NCBI RefSeq assembly: GCF_009498275.1
Contig: NZ_CP045643.1
Span: 8,816,331-8,880,330, forward strand
Origin: Streptomyces fagopyri
GTDB taxonomy: Bacteria > Actinomycetota > Actinomycetes > Streptomycetales > Streptomycetaceae
DNA length: 64,000 bases
Direction of reading: 5' to 3'
Below, piece by piece: positions 46,316 through 55,253 of the stretch. Below the pieces are notes generated by a model. The model worked only from the letters and a program-made list of their open reading frames with translations, was not told the DNA's origin and did not search any database. The stretch's first letter is position 1. Every line of letters begins with the position of its first letter. The position numbers and the translations under genes were made by a program.

Positions 46316-47005
46316 GTGGTGCGGCAGGAGCGTGCGATTCGCACCCGGCGGGCGATTTTGAATGCGGCGGCGTCGGTTTTCGACGAGCGCGGGTATGAGG
46401 CCGCCACGATCGGTGAGGTGCTGACCCGGGCGGGTGTGACCAAGGGGGCGCTGTACTTCCATTTCCCCTCGAAGCAGGCGCTGGCCGAGGGGGTGCTGGC
46501 GGAGCAGTTCTCGGGTTTCGTGCTGGCGCCGCGGGCGAGCAAGCTGCAGGAGCTGGTGGACATGGGGCTGGCGCTGGCGTACCGGATGCGCCGCAACCCG
46601 GTGGTCAGTGCCTCGGCGAGACTTTCGCTGGGTCAGGAGATGGGGGTCATTTTCGGCACCTGGACGATCACGACCTGGCTGGAGGCGACGGAGAAGGTGC
46701 TGCGCGAGGCGCGGGAGCAGGGTGAGCTGCTGCCGCATGTGGACCCGGCGGAGAGTGCGTGGGTGTTCTCGGCGGCGTGGACGGGTGTGCAGGTGTACTC
46801 CCACACGCTGGCGGGCCGGGAGGATCTGGAGCGGCGGGTGTCCGCGCTGTTCGAGCATCTGCTGCCGAGCATCGCGGTGCCCGCGGTGCTCGGCAAGCTG
46901 GTCACCGACCCGGCCCGGGCCGCCGAGGTCGCCGCCGAGGGCGAGCGGCTGGCCGCCGAGGCCGGCGAGCTGGGGGACCTGGACGAGGTCGCCGCTCCCG
47001 CCTGA
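46316..47005 (+). CDS. TetR-family butyrolactone receptor-like regulator (copy 1)
   Basis: 229 residues. The N-terminal HTH (RRAILNAAASVFDERGYEAA, TIGEVLTRAGVTKGALYFHF, PSKQALAEGV) is that of ScbR/ArpA-type receptors, and the ligand domain has a central Trp-rich segment (VIFGTWTITTWLEATEKVL). These proteins bind ARE sites and leave DNA when butyrolactone binds. Starts at GTG 46316 or 46319, with TGGAGGG upstream. The likely partner is the AfsA-like synthase in the same cluster. Confidence 0.9.
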   Translation: MVRQERAIRTRRAILNAAASVFDERGYEAATIGEVLTRAGVTKGALYFHFPSKQALAEGVLAEQFSGFVLAPRASKLQELVDMGLALAYRMRRNPVVSASARLSLGQEMGVIFGTWTITTWLEATEKVLREAREQGELLPHVDPAESAWVFSAAWTGVQVYSHTLAGREDLERRVSALFEHLLPSIAVPAVLGKLVTDPARAAEVAAEGERLAAEAGELGDLDEVAAPA

Positions 47006-47457
47006 CACCGCCCCCGCCCGCACCCGGTCCGACCCTCCGCCCGCTCGCCGCCGGTCCGCGGACGCGGGCGCGGGGACGTGTGGATGTGCAGATGTGCAGG
47101 CCGGGGGTCCGCGGGCGGGCGGGGTCCGGCTCCGGGCGGGTGCGAGCGGGCGTCGGGCGCGGCCGCGGAGCGTGGCGGCGGGCCGCCGGTATCCGTGCCG
47201 TACGGCCCCCTTCGTGCCCGGTCCTGGCCGGTCCGGGGCCGGGTGCGGGTGCGGGGTGGTGTCCGGGCGGCTGCCCGCTCGGGGGTGCGGGCGGGGTGGG
47301 TGCGGCCGGTTTCGGTGGTGTGCGGGTGGTGTCCGGTGGCCGGGCGGGTGTGGTGCGCGCCGGGCCGGCGGGGTGGTGGCCCGGGTGTCGGGGCTGGTGG
47401 CGGGCGTGCTGCCCGCCGGGGGAAGGGTGCGGGCGGGTGCTGGAGAAGCACCCTCAC
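47006..47457. other. Gap between the two tetR genes
   Basis: No gene seen. The DNA is repetitive GTGCGGGCGGGT-type sequence, ending in the ARE-like site of the second tetR gene. Confidence 0.4.
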
Positions 47458-47487
47458 TGAAACATACCGCGCGTGCGGTTTGATAGG
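47458..47487. promoter_or_regulatory. ARE-like site upstream of tetR copy 2
   Basis: AACATACCGCGCGTGCGGTT followed by TGATAGG contains a clear ACCGC-x-GCGGT inverted repeat and fits the ARE pattern. It lies about 70 bases before the start. Confidence 0.6.
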
Positions 47488-47555
47488 GTGTGGCCTCGGA
47501 GTGCCCGGGGGTGTCCGCCGTGGTGGCGGCCGGTGCGGGCCCGGGAGGAGGCGGG

Positions 47556-48299
47556 ATGGTCAAGCAGGTTCGGGCGGCACGTACGCGCCAGGCCCTGGTC
47601 CGGGCGGCGGCCGAGGTGTTCGCCGATGACGGGTACGCCCTCGCCTCGCTGCCGGCGATCAGCCGGCGGGCCGGGGTCAGTACCGGGGCGCTGCATTTCC
47701 ATTTCCCGAGCAAGGATCTGCTGGCCCGTGAGGTGGAGGCGGCGGCGACCGTCTCCCTGCAGCGGCTCGCGGCGCGGCAGGGCGCGCCGGACCCGCCGGG
47801 CCGGGCGCCCGCCGCACCCGTCACGGCGGGTGCGGCCGGCCCGGGTCCGGGAGGCCCGGCGGGTGCGGCGGGTGCGGCGGGTGCGGCGGGTGTGGGGGGT
47901 GCGGCGTTGCGGTTGCTGGTGGATGTCAGCCGTGACCTGGTGCTGGGTCTGTCGGCGGACCCGGTGCTGCGGGCCGGGTTCGGTCTGGGCGGTGATCCCT
48001 CGCGCAAGGGCGGTGAGGGGCCGGGCCGGTGGTGGAGCGAGTGGGTGCACGCGCTGCTGCGCGAGGCCCACGGTGCGGGTGAGCTGGCGGAGGGGGTCTC
48101 CCCGGAGGCGGCCGCGGTGGCCGTGGTCGCCGCCACTCTCGGGCTGGCCGGCCTCGCCTCCCGTCACCGTTTCCATCTCTCGCCGCATCTGGTGGAACAG
48201 TTCTGGTCCCTGCTGCTGCCCGGCCTCGCCGCACCCCCGCCCCGGCGCGCGGCCCGGCCGGGCATACCCGCCGCCGAGACCGGCCCCGCCCCCAGGTGA
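47556..48299 (+). CDS. TetR-family regulator, pseudo-receptor type (copy 2)
   Basis: 247 residues from ATG 47556 behind GGAGGAGG. The HTH (RQALVRAAAEVFADDGYALA, SLPAISRRAGVSTGALHFHF, PSKDLLAREV) matches copy 1, but the ligand domain carries a long Ala/Gly/Pro-rich insert (about residues 75-115) and lacks the Trp-rich core segment. Such divergence is common in ScbR2-like pseudo-receptors, which respond to antibiotics rather than butyrolactones. That assignment is an inference. Confidence 0.82.
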   Translation: MVKQVRAARTRQALVRAAAEVFADDGYALASLPAISRRAGVSTGALHFHFPSKDLLAREVEAAATVSLQRLAARQGAPDPPGRAPAAPVTAGAAGPGPGGPAGAAGAAGAAGVGGAALRLLVDVSRDLVLGLSADPVLRAGFGLGGDPSRKGGEGPGRWWSEWVHALLREAHGAGELAEGVSPEAAAVAVVAATLGLAGLASRHRFHLSPHLVEQFWSLLLPGLAAPPPRRAARPGIPAAETGPAPR

Positions 48300-49431
48300 C
48301 CGGACCGGCCCCGCCCCCCGCCGAGACCGGCCCCGCCCCCCGCCGCCGAGACCGGCCCAGCCCCCCCCGCTGACCGGACGGGCCTCGTCCGCCGGTGACC
48401 GGGACCTGCTCGGCCGGCGGCCGGGACCTGCCCCGCCCTCTGCGGTGACCGGACCTGCCCCGCCCGTCCCCGGGTGACTGTCCTGTCCCGCCCGCCCGCC
48501 CGCCCTTCCCGTCGCCGGGGCCGGCCGGTGTCCCGGTGGCCGTGACGGGTCCTGCGCTCTCCGGCGGCCGGGACCTGCCCCGCCTGTCCCGGGGGTGGCC
48601 GTTTGGGCCCGTCGCCCGTCCTTCCTGTCGCCGCAGTCGCTCCCGTGTCCTGGTGGCCGTGGCGGGGCCTGTTCTTCCCGCCGCCGGGGCCGGTCCCGGC
48701 GCCCCCTCGGTGGCCGTCCGGCCGCGCCCTCCCCGCCGGCGAGGCGGGCCCCCTTCCTTCCGGGCGGCGGGCCGGACCCCTTCCTCCCCCCGGGGGGAGG
48801 TTTCCGCTCTGGCGTCCGGTGGCGGGCCGGTGCTGTTCCCGGGGCGGGTGCGCTGTGCCGGGTGTGCGGTGACGGACTCCGCACCCGGGTAAACAGACCG
48901 CATGGTCCGGCAATGAAGAGGTCAAGTCGCGTGGGGTGTGGTCCCGGGGTGCCTGTGTTCTGCCTGGCCGGGGCGTTGTGCGGCAAAAGTCGGGTTCCCC
49001 GGAGGGGGGCTCGAGTACCGGCGGAGAGAAAACACGACGACCGGTTTGAGATTGACATACCGTCCATGCTGTTTTTTACTCGGGTGTGCCGGGGACGTAC
49101 GGCGGCGGCCGGTTTGCCGCCCGGCCGGCAAGTCCCGGCGGGACGGGGCCGGCTGACGGTCCGGCAGGACGCCGGCTGGCACACCGGACCGAACGCCCGC
49201 CGGCGCGATTGAAGAGGAAGACCGGCGGTCCGGTGGGCCCGGTGATCCGGTGATCCGGTGATCCGGTGATCTGGAGCCGGCGGGCCTGTGGGCCTGGTGT
49301 GCCGGTGACGGGACGGGATGGCGGCCGGCGGGTTGGGCGGGCCGGTTTTGCGGCAGGGCGACGGGGACGCGGTGGCTGGTGCGTGGTCCTTGGGGTCTGG
49401 CAGATGGCAGCGGACGGACAGGGGAGACGGC
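48300..49431. other. Repetitive gap and SARP1 promoter region
   Basis: No gene. From 48290 to about 48600 there are degenerate repeats of a GTGACCGGACCTGCCCCGCC-type unit. A weak ARE-like word (AAACAGACCGCATGGTCCGG) lies at 48891-48910, and the SARP1 promoter is at 49052-49080. Confidence 0.5.
49052..49080 (+). promoter_or_regulatory. Promoter with overlapping ARE-like site before SARP1
   Basis: TTGACA, then 17 bases, then TTTACT form a -35/-10 pair. The same bases, GACATACCGTCCATGCTGTT, resemble an ARE. The layout is repeated almost exactly before SARP3. Confidence 0.6.
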
Positions 49432-50307
49432 GTGGACACCGACATACTCGGCACACTTGCTGTGCGGGAGAAGGGCATCTCGATCACCCCGACCGCTCCC
49501 AAGCCGCGGCAGGTGCTGGCCCTGCTGGTCCTGCACGCCGACCAGATGGTGCCGGTGGGGATGCTGAGCGAGGAGTTGTGGGGCGCGCGGCCGCCGCGCA
49601 GCGCACGGCCCACCCTGCAGACGTACATCCTGCAGCTGCGGGAGCTGATCACCGCGGCGCTGGAGAGGGATCCGGGCGGCCGCCGCACGGCCAAGGACGT
49701 GCTGCTGACCGTGCCGGGCGGTTATCTCCTCAAGAGCGGTGAGGGCAGCAGCGACGTGCGGGAGTTCGAGCGGCTGGCCGGGCTGGGCTACCGGGCGATG
49801 GACGGGGCGGACTTCCCCGAGGCGGCCCGGCACCTGCGGGCCGCGCTCGCGCTGTGGAGCGGGCCGCCGCTGGCCGACGTGCAGGCCGGCCCGCACCTGG
49901 CCACCCAGGTCAAACGGCTGGAGGAGAGCCGGCTGTGCGCGCTGGACCAGCGCATCGAGGCCGACCTGCGGCTGGGCCGCCACCGTGAACTGCTCGCCGA
50001 GCTGACCGTGCTGGTCAGCCGGTATCCCACCCACGAGAGCCTGTGCGGGCAGTACATGCTGGCCCTGTACCGCTCCGGGCGGCGCGGTGAGGCCCTGGAC
50101 GCCTACCAGCGGCTGCGGGCCACCCTGGTACGCGGTCTGGGCCTGGAACCGTCGGCGGCCCTGGGCAAGCTGCAGCGTTCCATCCTGATGGCCCGGCCGG
50201 ACGGCTCACCCGCCGCGGCCAACGCGACGGCCGGGTCCGGGTCCGGGTCCGGCGCTCCCGGTACGGGCCCCGCCGGGAGCGGACGGCTCGCCGCCCCGGT
50301 CGGCTGA
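49432..50307 (+). CDS. SARP-family transcriptional activator (SARP1)
   Basis: 291 residues from GTG 49432 with GGGGAGAC upstream. It has an OmpR-like winged helix at residues ~5-95 (LGTLAVREKGISITPTAPKP, QVLALLVLHADQMVPVGMLS, TLQTYILQLRELI, LLTVPGGYLL) and a bacterial transcriptional activation domain at ~100-250 (DVREFERLAGLGYRAMDGAD, RLEESRLCALDQRIEADLRL, YMLALYRSGRRGEALDAYQR). SARPs activate antibiotic genes at heptamer direct repeats. It is very similar to SARP3 at 62462. Confidence 0.95.
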   Translation: MDTDILGTLAVREKGISITPTAPKPRQVLALLVLHADQMVPVGMLSEELWGARPPRSARPTLQTYILQLRELITAALERDPGGRRTAKDVLLTVPGGYLLKSGEGSSDVREFERLAGLGYRAMDGADFPEAARHLRAALALWSGPPLADVQAGPHLATQVKRLEESRLCALDQRIEADLRLGRHRELLAELTVLVSRYPTHESLCGQYMLALYRSGRRGEALDAYQRLRATLVRGLGLEPSAALGKLQRSILMARPDGSPAAANATAGSGSGSGAPGTGPAGSGRLAAPVG

Positions 50308-51031
50308 CCCCCGCACCCACCCCCCTCCCCACCCCGGCAACATCCACCCCGGCCCACCCCTGTGTTCCTCGAGCCCACCCCCAGGCTCCGGCCCTCCGGC
50401 CTCAACTCCGGGCCACAGCAACCGGGTTCCAGCTTTTGGCCCCGACCCTTTGGGACCGGCCCACGGTTCCTCCCCGTGTGGGCCCCGGCGCCGAGAGGGC
50501 ACGGTCCGGACCGCCCGGACCGACCGGCGCGCCAGGCCGCGCCGTGCGGTCCGGGCGGTCCGGTATCCGGCGAGGCCCCCGAGCAGAAGCACCCGGCCCG
50601 CGCCGCGCGCCACGCCCCGGTCGGGCTCACGGCCCGGAAGCAGGCCGGGGCGTGGCGCGCGGCGCGGGCTGTCCCGATCGAGGGCCGGGCCGCGTACAGC
50701 CGGTCCCCGCCGGTGCCCGCCCGTCCCCGTCGTGCACCACGCCATGCACGCCATGCACGCCGTGCGGCCGTGCACGGCTGCTGTACGGGTCGGCCGGCCC
50801 GGTCAAGTCGTCCGGGCGGGCCGGGTGTTCGCGGCGGCCGGGTGGTGCGGGCCGGCGCCGGGTCGGCGGGCGGCCGGGTGGTGCGGGGTAACCAGGTGGT
50901 TCGGGTGGCCCGGGGTGGCCAGGGTTCGGGTGGTCCGGGCCGGTGGGGTGGTTCGGGGGCGGGCCGGTAGGGGGCGGTGGGGTTGTCGGGGGGTTGTGGG
51001 GAGCGGGCCGGGCGGTGGGCGGGGTGGGGGA
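50308..51031. other. Gap between SARP1 and the aromatase gene
   Basis: No gene. It contains short repeats (CGGCGC/GCGCCG words, CACGCCATG repeats at 50741-50765). Confidence 0.4.
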
Positions 51032-51060
51032 TCGGTGCGGGCGCGAGGCGGGCTCGAGTG
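51032..51060 (+). promoter_or_regulatory. Candidate SARP heptamer repeats before the aromatase gene
   Basis: TCGGTGC (51032), GCGAGGC (51043) and TCGAGTG (51054) are spaced exactly 11 bases apart, the spacing expected for SARP binding on one helix face. The aromatase ATG follows at 51103. Confidence 0.45.
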
Positions 51061-51102
51061 GGGCGGGGCAGGGTGGGGGCCATCCGCAGGAGGAGGGGCA
51101 GG

Positions 51103-52077
51103 ATGTCGTCGCGCGTGCACGCCGGCGAGGACGCCGTGGAGGTGGCCGCTCCGGCCGGTGTGGTCTACGGCCTGCTGGCCGATGCCGTGCGCTGGCCGGT
51201 GTTCCTGCCCTCGTATGTGCACGTCGAGCGGCTGGACTTCGACGGGACGCAGGAACGGCTGCTGGTGTGGGAGGTGGCCGATGAGGCCGGTGCCCCGGGC
51301 GGTCACGTCCGGTCCTGGCACACCCGGCGGGTGCTGCGGCCGCAGGACCGTACCGTCGTCTTCGAGCAGGAGGACCAGGCCCGCCCGGGCCTGGTGACCT
51401 CGGGGGTGTGGACGGTGCGCCCGGCGGGGGAGACACGGTGCGTGCTGGCCCTGCGTCAGGAACGGGTACTGCCCGTGCTGCTCGCCGCGGACGACAGCCG
51501 TCTGCGCGCGGACGCGGACGCCGACGTGCGCAGCCGGCTCGGCCTGCTCCGCGGGGCCGCCGAGCAGTGGGAGGAACTCGACGAACTGCTGCTGTCCTTC
51601 GAGGACCGGATCCGTGTCGAGGGCCCCGCCGAGCTGGTCTACGACTTCCTCTACCGCATCGAGGGCTGGGAGGAACGGCTGCCGCACGTCGAGGGGACCC
51701 GCGTGCGCGAGGACGCGCCGGGTGTCCAGGTGGTGCTGGCGGACACCTGCGGCGCGCAGGGCGGGACCGTCACCACCCGGGCGGTACGGCTGTGTTTCCC
51801 GCACGCCGGGCGGATCGTCTACAAGGAGACACTCACCCCCCGCCTGCTCGCCGCCCACAGCGGCGAGTGGTCCCTGCTGCCGGACGCCTCCGGGGTGACG
51901 GTCGTCTCCGCCCACCGGGTGATGCTCCGCCAGGACGCCGTCGCCCGGGAACTCGGCGAGAACACCAGCCTCCTGGAGGCCCGCCGGCATGTGCACGGCT
52001 GGCTGTCCCGGGCCGACCGGCAGGCACTGGACCTGGCCAAGTGGCATGCGGAGAGCACCGTGCGCCGTCTGCGATGA
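51103..52077 (+). CDS. Didomain aromatase/cyclase (SRPBCC fold)
   Basis: 324 residues with two tandem START-like domains. The first (about 1-150) contains AVEVAAPAGVVYGLLADAVR and WPVFLPSYVHVERLDFDG; the second (about 165-315) contains RIRVEGPAELVYDFLYRIEG and WEERLPHVEGTRVRED. This is the form of polyketide aromatase/cyclases that act on ACP-bound poly-beta-ketone chains. AGGAGGGGCAGG precedes the ATG. It heads a run of four same-strand genes. It implies an aromatic or cyclised polyketide product, although no ketosynthase lies in the window. Confidence 0.88.
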   Translation: MSSRVHAGEDAVEVAAPAGVVYGLLADAVRWPVFLPSYVHVERLDFDGTQERLLVWEVADEAGAPGGHVRSWHTRRVLRPQDRTVVFEQEDQARPGLVTSGVWTVRPAGETRCVLALRQERVLPVLLAADDSRLRADADADVRSRLGLLRGAAEQWEELDELLLSFEDRIRVEGPAELVYDFLYRIEGWEERLPHVEGTRVREDAPGVQVVLADTCGAQGGTVTTRAVRLCFPHAGRIVYKETLTPRLLAAHSGEWSLLPDASGVTVVSAHRVMLRQDAVARELGENTSLLEARRHVHGWLSRADRQALDLAKWHAESTVRRLR

Positions 52078-52107
52078 ACACATGAACAGATGAACAGGAG
52101 GCCGCCC

Positions 52108-53637
52108 ATGGCCGTCACCCGCCCCGCAGTCCCCGCAGTTCTCCCGGCCGCCCGGCTCAGCGGCCGCGGCCACGGCCCGGCGGCGCCCGGGTCCCGCCGG
52201 GCCGTCGCGCACCGCTACGCCGCACTGCCCCCGCCGCTGGAGGTGGCGCTGGCCGCACTGCGCCTGGAGGCACTGCTCGGCGACCCCTGGGATGCCGCCA
52301 ACCCCTACGGCCTGCCCGCCCTCACCACCACCCGCACCACCGGCACCGACGGCACCGACGGCAGTGACGGCAGTGACGGCAGTGACGGCAGTGGTGCGGG
52401 GGAGGAGCGGGCCGGGCTGCCGGCGGCGGCGGGTCTTGGACGGATACGGGCCGCCGACCAGCTGGTCCGTGCCCTGCGGCCGGTCCTGCGCCGGGACGTG
52501 GCGCTGGGAGCGGCCTTGGCCGCGGCGCTGCGGCCGTGCCCGGTGCCCGCCGCCCTGCTGGGCCCGGCGGCACTGCTGGCCGCCACCGGCACCGTGCTGC
52601 GCCAGGCCGCCCGGATCGTGGCCGGCCGCTGTCACGGTGAACCGGCCCTGCGGCAGTGGCGGCCCGTGCTCGCCACCGTCTTCGCCGACCTGCTGGCCTG
52701 CGAGAGCCTGACCAGCGTGGCGCTGCGCGGCCCGGCCCGCCCCGGCGCGCTGCTGCCCGCGGTGGCCGGCTACGTGGTGCCGACGGTCGTGGCCGACGTA
52801 CTGGCCCAGCTCGAACTGGTCCTGACCGAATGCGGCCACGGGCCCGCCGGCCCCGAGGGCCGCCTGCTGGCGAAACTCATCGGCGACCTCCCGGCGGCCG
52901 GCGTGGACGCGGCGGCCGCCGGAGCCTGGCAGACACACCTGGTACGGGCCCTGCCGGCGCTGGCGCTGGCACCGGCTGAGAGCCCCCGCCCCCCGCACAC
53001 CACCGCCCTCCCGGCCCTCTTCCGGCTCGCCGACCCCCACCCCCACCTCTCCGATCCCGACCCCGGCCCCGGCCTTTCCGGTTCCGACCCCGATCTCTGC
53101 GGCCCCGGCCCCGGCCCCGCCTCCGTCCCCGGTGCCGGCCGGCCGGACGGGTACGGGCCGGACGGGTACGGGTTGGACGGGTACGCCGGGGCCGGGGAGA
53201 GCGGGGACGACGGTGTGGTGCTGTCGGGGCTGCTGCGTGCCGCCGCCCGTCCGGCCGGCGCGGACGCGGAGGGTGCCGCGCTGGCCGGTGTGGCCCGGCG
53301 GCTGCTGAGCGAGCAGCGCGCGCTGCGCCGCCCGTGCCGCACGGCGGGCCGGGACGGTGTCGACGGCCCGGCCGTACGGGCGCTGGCGGACCGTCAGGCG
53401 CTGCTGTGGCTGGCCGCCGCCGTGCTCGGGGTCCAGGAGGCCGCCGACGACGGGCGCGGTCTGTTCCTGGGCGGCCCGCACTGGGCGCTGCTGGCCCTGT
53501 CGGGCATCACCGAACGGCTCGGCGTACCCCTGCCCGGCCCGGCCCCCGACCCGCGCGAACAGGTCTGGGCGGAACTCGCCGACCGGGTCCGGCACGGCGT
53601 GGACTGCGACGTCTACGCCACCCGGCTGCTGTGGTGA
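52108..53637 (+). CDS. Acyl-CoA-dehydrogenase-like protein, divergent
   Basis: 509 residues from ATG 52108 behind AGGAGG. Mostly helical and Ala-rich. The segment FADLLACESLTSVALRGPAR followed by PGALLPAVAGYVVPTVVADV resembles the C-terminal helical domain of acyl-CoA dehydrogenases, and the final GVDCDVYATRLLW also fits distant members. The usual central beta domain and FAD motifs are not evident, and low-complexity linkers occur (a Gly-Ser-Asp repeat at ~80-97, a Pro/Asp-rich linker at ~310-360). The stop overlaps the next gene as GTGA. The family call is tentative; the catalytic Glu was not located. Confidence 0.5.
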   Translation: MAVTRPAVPAVLPAARLSGRGHGPAAPGSRRAVAHRYAALPPPLEVALAALRLEALLGDPWDAANPYGLPALTTTRTTGTDGTDGSDGSDGSDGSGAGEERAGLPAAAGLGRIRAADQLVRALRPVLRRDVALGAALAAALRPCPVPAALLGPAALLAATGTVLRQAARIVAGRCHGEPALRQWRPVLATVFADLLACESLTSVALRGPARPGALLPAVAGYVVPTVVADVLAQLELVLTECGHGPAGPEGRLLAKLIGDLPAAGVDAAAAGAWQTHLVRALPALALAPAESPRPPHTTALPALFRLADPHPHLSDPDPGPGLSGSDPDLCGPGPGPASVPGAGRPDGYGPDGYGLDGYAGAGESGDDGVVLSGLLRAAARPAGADAEGAALAGVARRLLSEQRALRRPCRTAGRDGVDGPAVRALADRQALLWLAAAVLGVQEAADDGRGLFLGGPHWALLALSGITERLGVPLPGPAPDPREQVWAELADRVRHGVDCDVYATRLLW

Positions 53638-54851
53638 ACGGACACGGCCCGGCCGCCCCGGGCGGCACCGGCCCCGCCCGCCCACACCCCTCCCACCCAC
53701 ACCCGCACCCGCACCCGCCCCACCCGGACGGCCTCGCCCCGGACGTCTTTGCCCCGGCCGTATCCGCCGCTGACGTGCCGGCCCCGGACGTACTGCCCGT
53801 GGACGTACCCGCACCGGACGGGCCGGGCTCCGCCCCGGACGTGCCCGCACCGGACAGGCGCGGCATGCCCGATCTCCCCGGCCTCCCCGATCTCCCCGGC
53901 CTCCCTGGTCTGCCCCGTGGGGCCGGTCTGCGGGGCGGGGGCGCCCCGGACCTGCCGGGTGCGGCGGGTCCGGCGGGTGCGGTGGGTGCGGTGGCGGACG
54001 GGGCGGGGAGCGGGGTGCCGCTCGGGCCGCCGCTGCACGTGGCCGGTCCCGAGGGGCCCTGGGAGGAGGTCCACGACCAGCTCGCCGACCGCGGTCACGT
54101 CCTGGTGCACACCACCTGGGGGCAGTGGCTGGCGGCCGCGCTGCTGGATCCGGGACTGCGGGACCTGCTGGGCCGTGACTGGCCGCGCTACCGGCAGACG
54201 GCGGCACCGGCCGGCCGGCTGCGTTTCGCCGCCTCGCGGATGGTCCTCAAACACACCGCGGCCGCCGCTCTGCACCTGCCCGCGGACGCCCTCGACCTCG
54301 CCTACCGGCCCGGCGGCCGCCCCCAACTGCGCGGCCTGGCGGGCGTCGAGGTGAGCCTGGCCCACACCGACGAGCTGATCGTGGTCGCCGTCAGCCGCAC
54401 CGGGCCGATCGGGGTGGACGCCGAACCCGTCACCCGCCGCCCCTCCTTCGACCTGCTGCACCCCTACGTGTGCACCCCCGCCGAGGCCGCCGGACTCGCC
54501 GCGCTGCCCGAGGACGACCGCACGGCGCGGCTGCTGCACCTGTGGACGCTCAAGGAGGCCTACACCAAGGCGCTCGGGCACGGCATGCGGCGCCGCTTCG
54601 CCGCGTTCGGCTTCAGCCGCGACGAGCAGGGCCGTACGGTCCTGCTCGACGAGCCGGCCGGCGCGCCGCGGTGGATTCTCGCCACCCACCTCGTCCACGA
54701 CCGCTATCTGGTCAGCGTCGCCCACCGGCCGCTGCGCCCGGTCGAGACCGCTTCGCGGCCCGCTGCACACCCGCTCGAGGAAACACGCCTCCCACCTGCG
54801 GCGACGCTAGGCTGGCCGCTGCCGGGCAGCTCCGGCGCACAGCCGACATGA
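53634..54851 (+). CDS. Sfp-type 4'-phosphopantetheinyl transferase
   Basis: 405 residues as read from GTG 53634, overlapping the previous stop by four bases. The catalytic domain (about 150-375) shows FAASRMVLKHTAAAALHLPA, the magnesium motif GPIGVDAEP (257-265) and LWTLKEAYTKALGHG (Trp304, Lys307, Glu308, Lys312), both diagnostic of Sfp-type PPTases. The first ~130 residues are low-complexity His/Pro then Asp/Pro/Ala repeats, so an internal start is possible. It would convert apo carrier domains, such as the ACP at 63576, to the holo form. Confidence 0.9.
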   Translation: MNGHGPAAPGGTGPARPHPSHPHPHPHPPHPDGLAPDVFAPAVSAADVPAPDVLPVDVPAPDGPGSAPDVPAPDRRGMPDLPGLPDLPGLPGLPRGAGLRGGGAPDLPGAAGPAGAVGAVADGAGSGVPLGPPLHVAGPEGPWEEVHDQLADRGHVLVHTTWGQWLAAALLDPGLRDLLGRDWPRYRQTAAPAGRLRFAASRMVLKHTAAAALHLPADALDLAYRPGGRPQLRGLAGVEVSLAHTDELIVVAVSRTGPIGVDAEPVTRRPSFDLLHPYVCTPAEAAGLAALPEDDRTARLLHLWTLKEAYTKALGHGMRRRFAAFGFSRDEQGRTVLLDEPAGAPRWILATHLVHDRYLVSVAHRPLRPVETASRPAAHPLEETRLPPAATLGWPLPGSSGAQPT

Positions 54852-55253
54852 CGAGAGGCGGGCGTCGTGAACCACCGTGCAGCCACCCCACCGCACACCG
54901 CCCCGCCCGCCCCCGCGCGGCCGCCGGCCGCCGGCGGCAGGCCGGGCGGCAGCTTTCGCCGCCGCCCGGCCGGATCAGGGCCGGGCGCCACGAACCCGTC
55001 TCCGCCCACGACCCCTTCAACCCGTCCAACCCGCCCGGCCCGTTCAGTCCGCCCGGCCCGCCCGGCCTGTTCAACCCGCCCTGCCCGTTCAGTCCACTCG
55101 GGAGAGCCTGCCGGGTCCGCGGTGTCCGCGGTGTCTGTGGGGTCTGCCGGGTCCGGTGATTGCCGCGGGGCGGTTTGGCCGGTGCGGTAGGGGGGGACGG
55201 GAGCCGGTCCGCCGGTGTGCCGCGGGTGCGGTCCCTGGTTCACGGGAGGGCGG
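54852..55253. other. Short repetitive gap
   Basis: An open frame from GTG 54867 encodes only Pro/Ala/Ser-rich repeats (CCCGCCCGGCC-type DNA) and is not convincing as a gene. Confidence 0.35.

Noticed and set aside
48292..48900. Long frames on both strands through the CCGGCCCCGCC repeats
   Set aside because: They are periodic low-complexity sequence without family signatures; treated as non-coding repeats.
50803..54207. An 1134-codon minus-strand frame opposite the aromatase and dehydrogenase-like genes
   Set aside because: It is antisense to genes with clear family motifs and ribosome binding sites, and its translation is low-complexity Gly/Arg/Pro.
54867..55190. A 107-codon frame between the PPTase and condensation-like genes
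   Set aside because: It is only Pro/Ala/Ser/Arg repeats derived from CCCGCCCGGCC-type DNA with no domain, so it was not called as a gene.
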